Positions 32,570 through 43,296 of a stretch of DNA of 64,000 nucleotides are shown in pieces. The translations under genes and the position numbers were made by a program. The DNA lies in assembly GCA_963575745.1 (NCBI GenBank), contig CAUYUJ010003381.1:1-64000 (forward strand), given 5' to 3'. The first letter of the stretch is position 1, and every line of letters starts with the position of its first letter. The DNA is from Prorocentrum cordatum (taxonomy: Eukaryota > Sar > Dinophyceae > Prorocentrales > Prorocentraceae). The notes under the pieces are model-generated. The model did not search any database. It worked only from the letters and a program-made list of their open reading frames with translations, and was not told the origin of the DNA.

Positions 32570-33058
32570 ATGTCGACGCCACCGCCCATGGACGAGGACG
32601 CCACTCAGGTGCACGACCCGAAGCCATCATCTCACCCGCTCTTGGTGACGAAGGCGAAGTCGCTAGCGAAGCTGGCGCAGCCGACTCGTGAGCGTAGCAG
32701 GAGCCCCATCAAGAAGGCCCCCGCGTCGGGGTGGCTGGCGAAGAAGGAGGCGTCGACCCCCACGCCTGCGGCTGCACCATCGTCGGCTTCAGCCTCTGCG
32801 GCTGCGGATGCGCCTGGTGACGTCGACCTCGCGCGGGCTGCGCCTTTGTCGCCGCCATTGTTGGCGGGCCCGATGGCTGACGAGATGATGGTTTCCAATA
32901 TGATGGCGTGGGGCCACAAGGAGAAGATCCCCATGGCATTGCAGCCCGTATTCCACGAACTCGAGAAGGACATCCGTCCTCACAGGAGGTCCGACGTGTA
33001 CTACACTGCCAGGTTTACAGTAGAGGTTCGCAGGCATGTGCCGCCGCCGGCGCTGTAG
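32570..33058 (+). CDS. unknown protein, Ser/Ala/Pro-rich with a conserved C-terminus
   Basis: ATG at 32570 (MSTPPPMDEDATQVHDPK); the frame is also open for 27 bases upstream. A basic stretch RERSRSPIKK, an Ala/Ser/Pro-rich middle, then MMVSNMMAWGHKEKIPMALQ and HRRSDVYYTARFTVEVRR, ending PPPAL, TAG. The tandem duplication begins inside this gene at 32901, so its last 52 codons recur at 38401-38558 without the N-terminus. No family recognised. RS-like residues might suggest an RNA-related nuclear role, which is weak inference. Confidence 0.5.
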   Translation: MSTPPPMDEDATQVHDPKPSSHPLLVTKAKSLAKLAQPTRERSRSPIKKAPASGWLAKKEASTPTPAAAPSSASASAAADAPGDVDLARAAPLSPPLLAGPMADEMMVSNMMAWGHKEKIPMALQPVFHELEKDIRPHRRSDVYYTARFTVEVRRHVPPPAL

Positions 33059-33651
33059 GCGGGTGATCGCAGTTGCCTCATTGTCAGTGTTGCGGGCCTC
33101 TTCGGTGCCAAATCCAAGCGTCGATTGACGCGCATGCGCCGTCGCAGCAAAAAAAAAACGGCGCTGCTACCCCCCCTTGCGTCCTCCTCAATCCCCCCGC
33201 CTCTCCTCTTCACACTGTTAAACAACTCCTCCTCCACCTCCCTTTCGCCTCCTCCTTTTCTGGGGCTCACGCGTGAACATCCATGGTCTCATCGAATCAA
33301 AATGAATTGAGACGTGTCCATCGCAGACTGAGGCGGTCATTGTTCGATCGTCGTAATGAGGCTTTGTAAGCATGCGCCCCTGATGCGCGTCGTCTTTTGC
33401 ATTGCTCCCTCCCTCCCCAGTTTGGAAGCGGATCGTAAGGTCCTGCGCTTGTTTAGGAGGCCCTGTATCTGCCCCCTGCGGTTTCTTCTACATTCGCTGT
33501 ATACCGTGACCGTATTTGCACTGCCTCTCAGATCACACCAAATCATAGCATTGCCTTCAATTGCATCGCATTGCACGGATTTTTTTGTGGTCGTGCGTGC
33601 GTATCCCGTTTTGGATCGACGCGTTGTTCCAGGCGGCGCTCCAGGGGGGGA

Positions 33652-34497
33652 ATGGCTGGGGCAGGATGGCAGGATCGCCGCCGATGCCCGCCCCTTCTCG
33701 ACCTGCGGGACCACGTGGTTTCAATGCAGGGCATTGTGGCTTCTGGGTCGTTCAGACTTCCATCGCCATCTCATGTTAAGCCTGAATCGTTGCGGCCTGT
33801 GGAGGACATTATGGCTCAGACTGTCGCCGACAACGGGCTGCAACTAGACCGCGATACTGCCACCAATGGGGATTGTGGTCCAGACGCAATTCTGCGCAAC
33901 ATAGAGCGCCTTCAAGACACTAGCCTCCGGGCAAAGCAAGTCTTGAAGCGCCTGCAGTCACACGGCCGGGAGTCAGCGCTGCTGATGGTTCGCATTTTGT
34001 TGTTGATTTGGGTTACGAGCAACAAAGACGTTGAGGTCGTGCCTGGTGTCTCTGTATTGTCGTGGGTGCAAATGGAAGGATACGCGTCCATGGACGAGTA
34101 CGTTGCATCAATGCGCACTCCGCGGACATGGATTGATACTCCCATGGTGGTAGCTGCGTCTGGCGCTCAGTGTCTGAATCCTGATCGCCCATGGCCCCTG
34201 TCGCTTGCATGCTTCACACAGGCTTCCCATGCCCAGGGCCTGTATCTCATAGTAATATTGTGCGTTTGGCATATATGTTCGACGCGTATGCTCGACCTAT
34301 CCAGCTAATCAATCTAATTATTATTCCTAGGGTGGCAGGTGTATGTTCGGCTTTACTTGAGCCTCGGGATGGTTGTTCCTCCTCCTCCTCCTCCACCCTT
34401 TCCTCCTCCACATGAGGGAGATGAGACACTTGGAGCGACGTCAAATCGAAATGGATGTGCAACAATCAGAATGCGGACGCCGCGACGACGACAGTAG
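33652..34497 (+). CDS. OTU-like cysteine protease, unit 1
   Basis: Two exons fit: 33652-34171 and 34331-34497, intron 159 bp GT-AG, phase 1, giving about 228 residues. Around residues 66-80 the sequence LDRDTATNGDCGPDAI resembles the catalytic Asp-Gly-x-Cys box of OTU peptidases, and RTWIDTPMVVAASGAQ the helix/strand that follows. The joined second exon continues with a strand (WQVYVRLYLSLGMVV), a poly-Pro run and a basic end. No clear catalytic His is seen, so activity is uncertain. OTU peptidases remove ubiquitin and are also carried by eukaryotic transposons such as Helitrons. Unit 2 keeps the frame without any indel. An upstream in-frame extension to 33571 lacks an ATG. Confidence 0.5.
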
Positions 34498-35173
34498 CCG
34501 ATAACCGCCGAGACTTCGAAGCCGATCATCTTGGGCCATCTTGGAAGCCAACCCCTTGCAACTCCTGGGCCACATCTGGAACCAGCTTCGGAAATCTTGT
34601 TGCGGCGGGGCGGAAAAGACATGGGGGCGAGAATGAGGGGGATGATGGGGGGAAGAGTAAGAGTAGGGATAGGGCGAGGGTGAGGATGATGAGAGAGAGT
34701 TCGGCGAACGGTGAGGAGGAAGAGAAGGAGGGCGAGGCAGATGAGGAGGATGCGGAGGATTAGGAAGTGAACGCGCGTGCGCATGACCACGACCGTGCCC
34801 TTGGTTTTCCGAACGCTGAACCCCCTGGAGCCTCGACGGGCCCCCGCGAACCTGAACCCGCACGCGGTGAGACAGAGAGGCGGACGAGGAGGTGAAAAAG
34901 AGAGGAGGGGGGTGATGATGAGGAGGAGGAGGATGGGGGAAGGAGGGAAGGGAAAGGCGGGTGAAGAGTAACATGTGGAAACTATGTACGATAGAGAAAA
35001 TGATGGTGGGAAGAAGGCTGAGGATGCCGGGGGGGGGGGGGGAATGGGGCGGGAAAATTGCCGAAGCAATATCTTGGGCCATCGGCTTCGGCTCTCTTGA
35101 GCCTGGCCTAAGACCTCCTCAAGCTGACTTGGAGTCATCTTGGGCAGTGGAGAAGGAGGGTGCCCTCCAACTG
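34498..35173. other. non-coding stretch between the OTU-like and the 313-codon gene, unit 1
   Basis: CTTGGGCCATCTTGG-type motifs (34525-34560, 35070-35150) flank a purine-rich tract (34620-35040). The ORFs on both strands are repeat translations. The same is seen at 40003-40679 in unit 2. Confidence 0.55.
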
Positions 35174-35196
35174 CCTGTAGCCATATTTTGGCTCAA
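35174..35196 (+). other. possible spliced-leader relic, unit 1
   Basis: CCTGTAGCCATATTTTGGCT followed by CAA contains GTAGCCA and TTTTGGCTCAA, the two halves of the dinoflagellate spliced leader, separated by two extra bases (TA). It lies about 210 bases upstream of the ATG at 35406. Confidence 0.5.
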
Positions 35197-35285
35197 TTTG
35201 CCGTGCGCCGCCTGTCCCGCCGCCGGCGGGTGAGCTTGCCCACTGGAGGGGTTCAACGGTGGTGTTTGGATAGGGGATTACCGAA

Positions 35286-35337
35286 GGGGCGTCGCAACGA
35301 CAGCAACACCTTGCTGTCGCTAACGTTGCGACGCCCC
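35286..35337. other. nested hairpin, unit 1
   Basis: Outer arms 35286-35299 and 35324-35337 pair perfectly (14 bp); inside, 35298-35306 pairs with 35311-35319 (9 bp, sharing two outer bases) around the loop CACC, leaving CTAA bulged. A weaker outer extension GGGGAT/ATCCCC lies at 35273 and 35343. Confidence 0.85.
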
Positions 35338-35405
35338 TGGGATATCCCCTGCCGAAACGCCCCCTGTGGACTCCTCTGGTCCTGCAGTGGTCCCAGATCA
35401 GCGTG

Positions 35406-36347
35406 ATGGCTGGTCCTGGTCAGCGCGGTCCCTGCCGTTTCGGACCGATTTCTTTGGAGCCGGTGTGCGTCGAGTTCCTGGAGAAGCCGAAGCTGCACCA
35501 GGACGCGGAGGCCATGACTGTGGACCCCGACGACGAGGTGGGGTGGCTCGCCCTTCTGGATCGCATGTTCAAGGCCGCGGGAGAAAAGCAGTGGCAGCTG
35601 AATGACCCTGACTATGACAGGCCTGCTGCCGATGATGATGAAGTATGTGACATGCAATCCATTGCCGAGCTCGCGGATATGCTCGAACAGATGCATCGCG
35701 CAGACGAGATGCGTGAGCAGCAGAGGCAAAGGCGATGCGATGCAGAGCGCAAGGGCTACGACATCCTGAAGGTCTTTGGCGCGATGGGTGATGGTACGGT
35801 CTGCTGCCAGTACTACATCAAGCGGATCAACAAGCACCTGAGGAAGGAGGACATGTATGGGCCGATGAGGCCGCCATTGCCCGCGACCAAGGCGGCGATG
35901 TCCAACGGGCGCGAGGGTGCCGCGGCGGCGAAGTTCAGGACCACCGAGGATCGCATGGCGGTGCTGTTCAAGGGAAAGCTCGAGCAGATGCCCGAGCCGA
36001 TCGGCGTGGCCACGGCGGTGAAATTCAAGCGCGAGCTCGAGCATACGTCCGAGCCGATCGAGCAGACGCCCGCGTCTTCTTCAGCCGCTGCTTCGAGCTC
36101 GACTGCGATTGCGCTGCCAGCCGGCCAGGTTGCGCTGTCGCGCGATGCCGCCAACACGAACGCATGTTGGACTCGATGCGTCTCGGCGTGGGGAGGGGCC
36201 CTCGGGCCCCAGGGGATGCTATCTGATAAATGGAGGCAGGGTCGACACCGGGCCAGTCGCTCAAGGCGGCGGCGGATGCTACCTGCTACGGCTGCGCCGT
36301 GTGAGAGGGCGGCGAAGCGCGCGTGCAGTGCGCTCGGCGGCGCTTAG
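35406..36347 (+). CDS. unknown 313-residue protein, unit 1
   Basis: ATG at 35406: MAGPGQRGPCRFGPISLE. The middle is acidic and helical (DPDDEVGWLALLDRMFKAA, IAELADMLEQMHRADEMREQ), followed by DILKVFGAMGDGTVCCQYY and KRINKHL, a Pro/Ala linker, and a basic C-terminus (RHRASRSRRRR) that could be a nuclear signal. The unit 2 copy (40912-41850) differs by one whole codon and by substitutions concentrated in the last quarter, the behaviour of a frame under selection. No family recognised. A spliced-leader relic and a strong hairpin lie just upstream. Confidence 0.55.
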   Translation: MAGPGQRGPCRFGPISLEPVCVEFLEKPKLHQDAEAMTVDPDDEVGWLALLDRMFKAAGEKQWQLNDPDYDRPAADDDEVCDMQSIAELADMLEQMHRADEMREQQRQRRCDAERKGYDILKVFGAMGDGTVCCQYYIKRINKHLRKEDMYGPMRPPLPATKAAMSNGREGAAAAKFRTTEDRMAVLFKGKLEQMPEPIGVATAVKFKRELEHTSEPIEQTPASSSAAASSSTAIALPAGQVALSRDAANTNACWTRCVSAWGGALGPQGMLSDKWRQGRHRASRSRRRRMLPATAAPCERAAKRACSALGGA

Positions 36348-36410
36348 GTGGCGCGGCGCTTGAGCCGCAGTCTCGACGAGGGGGGCAACTTGCCCCCCTT
36401 CGGGGGGCCA

Positions 36411-36441
<31 letters not shown>

Positions 36442-37216
36442 CAAGAGAGGAGGAGAAGGATGAGGAGGGAAAGATGGTTGAGAAGAGGATGGGGGCACAT
36501 GTAATTGGCGGTGACGCACGCTGCGAACTGCCGATGTTTAGCGCCCTGGGTGCCTGCCAACTCGCGAGCTGCGACAGGCAGACTGTCTCCTTGCTCGGCG
36601 ATTCCGTCGAATGAGCCTCCCCCCCCTCCCCTCCCTCCCCTCCCCTCCCTCCCCTCCCCCCTCCCCTCCCCTCCCCTCCGTCGGTCAAGCCTCATTCTCC
36701 CCATCCCCTGGAATCCCAAAAAGAGGCCAGAATGTCGTAGGTATTTCAATGGTTCTGGTCAAATGGGTGCTGTATTACACCAACATTTCCGTTTTTAGTT
36801 TTGTTTAAGTTGTTATTTGGGTGCATGTGAACAATAGTTGCGCAATGTAGGGTAGGCTACGGTATGCATGATGCGTTGTGTAGGTCATGTTGCTCTGGTG
36901 CAGCAATGGTAGCGCAAAAATCGAGTTGTCATTGCGAAAATGCCGGCCATCGCATCATTTCATCGCATCGTTTGGGCCCTTGCATCATCGTTGATCCTCC
37001 CAACCTGTTCGCTTCTACTCTTGGCGCTGCAAGGTGCCGCGGTGAGACTGCGCTTGAAGCACCGCGGAGATGAGGGCGAGGGCAGGGGAATTAAGATAGG
37101 GCGCGGCGCTGCAGAGTCAAAGCGAAAGCCCAGCGGATTGGGATAACCTGGACCGCCCCATTACGCTCCGAATCATGAGGCCAACGCTGGGCCACGCAGT
37201 GCGAGCCTGATCCGAA
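36348..37216. other. non-coding stretch, unit 1
   Basis: GGA-rich tract (36415-36480) and TCC-rich tract (36610-36680) that are mutually complementary, then mixed sequence. No gene supported. Confidence 0.5.
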
Positions 37217-37400
37217 GTGGTACCTGAGCTTGTGAGAGTGCCCCACGGGGGCCCCCAATTCTTGCAAGGGTCTGCGAAGGGTATTCGAAATGAAGCCTTC
37301 GAGGCTAAAATTAGAAGGAACATTCGCGATTTGCATGAAAAGCTAGACTCAAGAGCTCTCGAAACCCAAGACTGGCGGGCTCTCTCTTTTCCCTTGGGCA
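37217..37400 (+). CDS. exon-like segment, unit 1
   Basis: The frame reads VPHGGPQFLQGSAKGIRNEA, FEAKIRRNIRDLHEKLDSRA, a plausible helical segment with the same frame in unit 2 (42715-42898) and conservative changes. It may be an upstream exon of the transposase-like gene. A TCC-rich tract follows. Confidence 0.3.
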
Positions 37401-37615
37401 TTTTATCATCGTCGACTCTCGCCCCTGCTCATCTTGCCAGCCACATGCGCGCCTCCTCATGTTCTCCCCTGGCTTTCCCTCTTCCTCCAATCCACCCATT
37501 CTTCTCACCTCCGCCATCCGTTCCCTCCTCGCCCCCATGCCCCCCCCCCTTTTTCCTGTCCGTGGACAACGGTCGGTCTCGGGCAATGTTCACGTGACCT
37601 CTGCAGACGAGGCGA

Positions 37616-38400
37616 ATGCGATGCATGATCGTCAAACCCATTCGGCTAAGGTCTGGGGCGTTCGCGATTCAATTCGTTTGTTGGGTTGGCCGTGGTGAAC
37701 CTGAGCTAATCCTAGCTCCTGAATTTGCCCATGCCGCCCGGGGCCCGCCCATCGCATGTCTTGCCAATTGCGCCAATGTCCAGTATTACGCTTGCTTGCC
37801 TCTGTCAGAAACATCAAGCGACATCTCGCATGCCGTGGATATGACTGGTGACGCTCTGTTGTCCTCTCGAGCTCCACAAGTTGATCATCGTGATGCCGCG
37901 ACGCCCAGCGAGGATCAATGTACGCGTGGTGGCGGCGACAACCGCGGGCAGAAACAAGGCGCCACAGTTGCGCATACGTTTGAAGTATGCCAGTGTTTGT
38001 CAGCCTGGGACTCATTTGAACGCCCAAGTGAGGAGATGACGAAAGCAGTTGCTGGGCTAAAGTTGAGCAACAGCCCGGGCACGGCGGTGCAGAACACGCT
38101 TCGCGCCCTGCAATGCCGAGACGCTTACAAGTTATACCAGTGTGAAGAATTGGAGCGTCGGGCAGGCATACATCGCGAGCATGTGCACCATTTTGCTAAG
38201 AATTGGCTGGCATCAGGAAACTTAATCGTTGGAAGATATAATGCTTACGTCAAGTCCCGCAAGATTGCCAATAAGCTCGATTTGAACAAAGTGATTTCTG
38301 ATATCAGCAAGCCGCGCTGGAAGAGAGACTCAGAGCACACGTGCCTAGATGCATTCAGGCATCATCCTGAAGCAATGCTGCAACGGCGGCAGATGTGGCA
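37616..38400 (+). pseudogene. DUF7869-like transposase gene, N-terminal part only, unit 1
   Basis: ATG at 37616 opens a frame through SSDISHAVDMTGDALLSS, CQCLSAWDSFERPSEEMTKA and LYQCEELERRAGIHREHV to RRQMWH, where the tandem junction at 38400/38401 replaces the rest of the gene. The open frame runs on to 38566 in a wrong frame of the 32570 gene tail. This part is intact here, whereas unit 2 has a one-base deletion in the same segment. It lacks the catalytic core and is presumably non-functional. Confidence 0.6.
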
Positions 38401-38558
38401 TGATGGCGCGGGGCCACAAGGAGAAGATCCCCAAGGCATTGCAGCCCGTATTCCACGAACTCGAGAAGGACATCCGTCCTCACAGGAGGTCCGACGTGTA
38501 CTACACTGCCAGGTCTACAGTAGAGGTTCGCAGGCACGTGCCGCCGCCGGCGCTGTAG
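38401..38558 (+). pseudogene. 3' fragment of the 32570 gene, unit 2
   Basis: Retains GHKEKIPKALQPVFHELEK to PPPAL, TAG. The N-terminal two-thirds is missing because the duplication starts inside the gene. Confidence 0.7.
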
Positions 38559-39156
38559 GCGGGTGATAGCAGTTGCCTTATTGTCAGTGTTGCGGGCCTC
38601 TTCGGTGCCAAATCCAAGCGTCGATTGACGCGCGTGCGCCGTCGCAGAAGAAAAACAAAAAAACGGTGCTGCTATTCCCCCTTGCGTCCTCCTCAATCCC
38701 CCCGCCTCTCCTCTTCACACTGTTAAACAACTCCTCCTCCACCTCCCTTTCACCTCCTCCTTTTCTGGGGCTCACGCGTGAACATCCATGGTCTCATCGA
38801 ATCAAAATGAATTGAGACGTGTCCATCGCAGACTGAGGCGGTCATTGTTCGATCGTCGTAATGAGGCTTTGTAAGCATGCGCGCCTGATGCGCGTCGTCT
38901 TCTGCATCGCTACCTCCCTCCCCAGTTTGGAAGCGGATCGTAAGGTCCTGCGCTTGTTTAGGAGGCCCTGTATCTGCCCCCTGCGGTTTCTTCTACATTC
39001 GCTGTATACCGTGACCGTATTTGCACTGCCTCTCAGATCACACCAAATCATAGCATTGCCTGCAATTGCATCGCATTGCACGGATTTTTTTGTGGTCGTG
39101 CGTGCGTATCCCGTTTTGGCTCGACGTGTTGTTCCAGGCGGCGCTCCAGGGGGGGA

Positions 39157-40002
39157 ATGGCTGGGGCAGGATGGCAGGATCGCCGCCGATGCCCGCCCCT
39201 TCTCGACCTGCGGGACCATGTGGTTTCAATGCAGGGCATTGTGGCTTCTGGGTCGTTCAGACTTCCATCGCCATCTCATGTTAAGTCTGAATCGTTGCGG
39301 CCTGTGGAGGACATTATGGCTCAGACTGTCGCCGACAACGGGCTGCAACTAGACCACGATACTGCCACCAATGGGGATTGTGGTCCAGACGCAATTCTGC
39401 GCAACATAGAGCGCCTTCAAGACACTAGCCTCCGGGCAAAGAAAGTCTTGAAGCGCCTGCAGTCACACGGCCGGGAGTCAGCGCTGCTGATGGTTCGCAT
39501 GTTGTTGTTGATTTGGGTTACGAGCAACAAAGACGTTGAGGTCGTGCCTGGTGTCTCTGTATTGTCGTGGGTGCAAATGGAAGGATGCGCGTCCATGGAC
39601 GAGTACGTTGCATCAATGCGCACTCCGCGGACATGGATTGATACTCCCATGGTGGTAGCTGCGTCTGGCGCTCAGTGTCTGAATCCTGATCGCCCATGGC
39701 CCCTGTCGCTTGCATGCTTCACAAAGGCTTCCCATGCCCAGGGCCTGTATCTCATAGTAATCTTGTGCGGTTGGCATATATGTTCGACGCGTATGCTCGA
39801 CCTATCCAGCTAATCAATCTAATTATTATTCCTAGGGTGGCAGGTGTATGTTCGGCTTTACTTGAGCCTCGGGATGGTTGTTCCTCCTCCTCCTCCTCCA
39901 CCCTTTCCTCCTCCGCATGAGGGAGATGAGACACTTGGACCGACGTCGAATCGAAATGGATGTGCAACAATCAGAATGCGGACGCCACGACGACGACAGT
40001 AG
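39157..40002 (+). CDS. OTU-like cysteine protease, unit 2
   Basis: Same two-exon structure as unit 1: 39157-39676 and 39836-40002. The TNGDCGPDAI box is unchanged. Differences are single substitutions (for example RD to HD before the box, and I to M in RMLLLIWV); no indel disturbs the frame. Confidence 0.5.
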
Positions 40003-40679
40003 CCGATAACCGCCGAGACTTCGAAGCCGATCATCTTGGGCCATCTTGGAAGCCAACCCCTTGCAACTCCTGAGCCACATCTGGAACCAGCTTCGGAAAT
40101 CTTGTTGCGGTGGGGCGGAAAAGACATGGGGGCGAGAATGAGGGGGATGATGGGGGGAAGAGTAAGAGTAGGGATAGGGCGAGGGTGAGGATGATGAGAG
40201 AGAGTTCGGCGAACGGCGAGGAGGAAGAGAAGGAGGGCGAGGCAGATGAGGAGGATGCGGAGGATTAGGAAGTGAACGCGCGTGCGCACGACCACGACCG
40301 TGCCCGTGTTTTCCGAACGCTGAACCCCCTGGGGCCTCGACGGGCCCCCGCGAACCTGAACCCGCACGCGGCGAGACAGAGAGGCGGACGAGGAGGTGAA
40401 AAAGAGAGGAGGGGGGCGATGATGAGGAGGAGGAGGATGGGGGGAGGAGGGAAGGAAAAGGCGGATGAAGCGTAAAATGTGGAAACTATGCACGATAGAG
40501 AACGATGGCGGGAAGAAGGATGAGGATGCCGGGGAGGGGGGGGGGGGAGAATAGGGTGGGAAAATGGTCGAAGCAATATCTTGGGCCATCGGCTTCGGCT
40601 CTCTTGAGCCTGGCCTAAGACCTCCTCAAGCTGACTTGGAGTCATCTTGGCAGTGGAGAAGGAGGGTGCCCTCCAACTG

Positions 40680-40702
40680 CCTGTAGCCATATTTTGGCTC
40701 AA
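40680..40702 (+). other. possible spliced-leader relic, unit 2
   Basis: Identical to 35174-35196, including the two-base insertion. Confidence 0.5.
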
Positions 40703-40791
40703 TTTGCCGCGCGCCGCCTGCCCCGCCGCCGGCGGGTGAGCTTGCCCACTGGAGGGGTTCAACGGTGGTGTTTGGATAGGGGATTACCGAA

Positions 40792-40843
40792 GGGGCGTCG
40801 CAACGACAGCAACACCTTGCTGTCGCTAACGTTGCGACGCCCC
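40792..40843. other. nested hairpin, unit 2
   Basis: Outer arms 40792-40805 and 40830-40843 and the inner stem are identical to unit 1, while the outer ATATCCCC extension has changed to ATACCCCC. Confidence 0.85.
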
Positions 40844-40911
40844 TGGGATACCCCCTGCCGAAACGCCCCCTGTGGACTCCTCTGGTCCTGCAGTGGTCCC
40901 AGATCAGCGCG

Positions 40912-41850
40912 ATGGCTGGCCCTGGTCAGCGCGGCCCCTGCCGTTTCGGACCGATTTCTTCGGAGCCGGCGTGCGTCGAGTTCCTGGAGAAGCCGAAGCT
41001 GCACCAGGACGCGGAGGCCATGACGGTGGACCCCGACGACGAGGTGGGGTGGCTCGCCCTTCTGGATCGCATGTTCAAGGCCGCGGAAGAAAAGCAGTGG
41101 CAGCTGAATGACCCTGACTATGACAGGCCTGCTGCCGATGATGATGAAGTATGCGACATGCAATCCATTGCCGAGCTCGCGGATATGCTCGAACAGATGC
41201 ATCGCGCAGACGAGATGCGTGAGCAGCAAAGGCAAAGGCGATGCGATGCAGAGCGCAAGGGCTACGACATCCTGAAGGTATTTGGCGCGATGGGTGATGG
41301 TGCAGTCTGCTGCCAGTACTACATCAAGCGGATCAACAAGCACCTGAAGAAGGAGGACACGCATGGGCCGATGAGGCCGCCCTTGCCCGCGACCAAGGCG
41401 GCGATGTCCAACGGGCGCGAGGGTGCCGCGGCGGCGAAGTTCAGGACCGAGGATCGCATGGCGGTGCTGTTCAAGGGAAAGCTCGAGCAGATGCCCGAGC
41501 CGATCGGCGTGGCCACGGCGGTGAAATTCAAGCGCGAGCTCGAGCATGCGTCCGAGCCGATCGAGCAGACGCCCGCGTCTTCTTCAGCCGCTGCTTCGAG
41601 CTCGACTGCGATTGCGCTGCCAGCCGGCCAGGTTGCGCTGTCGCGCGATGCCGCCAACACGAACGCACGTTGGACTCGATGCGCCTCGGCGTGGGGAGAG
41701 GTCCTCGGGCCCCAGGGGACGCTATCTGATAAATGGAAGCAGGGTCGACGCCGGGCCAGTCGCTCAAAGCGGCGGCGGATCCCACCTGCTACGGCTGCGC
41801 CGTGTGAGAGGGCGGCGAAGCGCACGCGCGGTGCGCTCGGCGGCACTTAG
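40912..41850 (+). CDS. unknown 312-residue protein, unit 2
   Basis: Paralogue of 35406-36347 with ATG at 40912. One Thr codon fewer at FRTEDRMAV (unit 1 FRTTEDRMAV). The N-terminal and central two-thirds are nearly identical; the C-terminus is more diverged but stays basic (RRRASRSKRRR). Function unknown. Confidence 0.55.
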   Translation: MAGPGQRGPCRFGPISSEPACVEFLEKPKLHQDAEAMTVDPDDEVGWLALLDRMFKAAEEKQWQLNDPDYDRPAADDDEVCDMQSIAELADMLEQMHRADEMREQQRQRRCDAERKGYDILKVFGAMGDGAVCCQYYIKRINKHLKKEDTHGPMRPPLPATKAAMSNGREGAAAAKFRTEDRMAVLFKGKLEQMPEPIGVATAVKFKRELEHASEPIEQTPASSSAAASSSTAIALPAGQVALSRDAANTNARWTRCASAWGEVLGPQGTLSDKWKQGRRRASRSKRRRIPPATAAPCERAAKRTRGALGGT

Positions 41851-42714
41851 GTGGCGCGGCGCTTGAGCCGCAGTCTCGACGAGGGGGGCAACTCGCCCCC
41901 CTCCGGGGGGCCAGGGGGGGGAGGAGGAGGAGGAGGAGCAAGAGAGGAGGAGGATGAGGAGGGAAAGATGGTTGAGAAGAGGATGGGGGCACATGTAATT
42001 GGCGGCGACGCACGCTGCGAACTGCCGATGTTTAGCGCCCTGGGTACCTGCCAACTCGCGAGCTGCGACGGGCAGACTGTCTCCTTGCTCGGCGATTCCG
42101 TCGAATAAGCGTCCCTCCCCTCCCCTCCCTCACCTCCCCCCCCCCCTCCCCTCCACCCCCCCCCTCCCCTCCGTCGGTCAAGCCCCATTCCCCCCATCCC
42201 CTGGAATCCCAAAAAGAGGCCAGAATGTCGCAGGTAATTCAATGGTTCTGGTCAAATGGGCGCTGTATTACACCAACAGTTCCGTTTTTACGTTCGTTTA
42301 GAGTGTTGTTTGGGTGCATGTGAACAAATAGTTCGCAAGGTACGGTAGGGTAGGCTACGGTATGCACGATGCGCTGTGTAGGTCGTGTTGCTCTGGTGCA
42401 GCAATGGCAGCGCAAAAATCGAGTTGTCATTATGAAAATGCTGGCCATCGCATCATTTCATCGCATCGTTGGGCCCTCGCATCATCGTTGATCCTCCCAA
42501 CCTGTTCGCTTCTACTCTTGACGCTGCAAGGTGCCGCGGTGCGACTGCGCTTGAAGCACCGCGGAGATGAGGGCGAGGGCAGGGGGAATTAAGATGGGGC
42601 GCGGCGCTGCAGAGTCAAAGCGTGAGCCCAGCGGATTGGGATAACCTGGACCGCCCCATTACGCTCCGAATCACGAGGCCAACGCTGGGTCACGCAGTGT
42701 GAGCCTGATCCAAA
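41851..42714. other. non-coding stretch, unit 2
   Basis: Counterpart of 36348-37216, again with a GGA-rich (41921-41965) and a TCC-rich (42113-42180) tract. Indels relative to unit 1 are not multiples of three. Confidence 0.5.
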
Positions 42715-42898
42715 GTGGCACCTGAGCTTGTGAGAGTGCCCCACGGGGGCCCCCAATTCTTGCAAGGGTCTGCGAAGGGCATTCGAAATGAAGCCTTCGA
42801 GGCTAGAATGAAAAGGAACATTCGCGATTTGCATGAAAAGCTAGACGCAAGAGCTCTCGAAACCCAAGATTGGCGGGCTCTCTCTTTTCCCTTGGGCA
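42715..42898 (+). CDS. exon-like segment, unit 2
   Basis: Counterpart of 37217-37400: VPHGGPQFLQGSAKGIRNEA, FEARMKRNIRDLHEKLDARA. Frame preserved, changes conservative. Confidence 0.3.
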
Positions 42899-43296
42899 TT
42901 ATATCATCATCGACTCTCGCCCCTGCTCACCTTGCCAGCCACATGCGCGCCTCCTCATGTTCTCCCCTGGCTTTCCCTCTTCCTCAAATCCGCCCATTCT
43001 TCTTACCTCCGCCATCCGTTTCCTCCTCGCCCCCATGTTCCCCCCCCCCCTTTCCCCTGTCTGTGGACAACGGTCGGTCTCGGGCAATGTTCACGTGACC
43101 TCTGCAGACGAGGCGATTGCGATGTGTGATCGTCAAACCCATGTGGCTAAGGTCTGGGGTGTTCGAGATTTAATTCGTTTGTTGGGTTGGCCGCGGTGGG
43201 CCTGAACTAATCCTAGCTCCTGAATTAGCCCGTGCCGCCCAGGACCTGCCCATCGCATTTCTTGCCAATTGCGCCAATGTCCATTATTACGCGCGC

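Larger units (their letters stand above)
32901..38400 (+). repeat. tandem duplication, unit 1 (5.5 kb)
   Basis: Matches 38401-43900 throughout with scattered substitutions and small indels. By eye divergence is a few percent. It runs from TGATGGCGTGGGGCC to AGATGTGGCA, and unit 2 starts at the next base. Confidence 0.9.
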
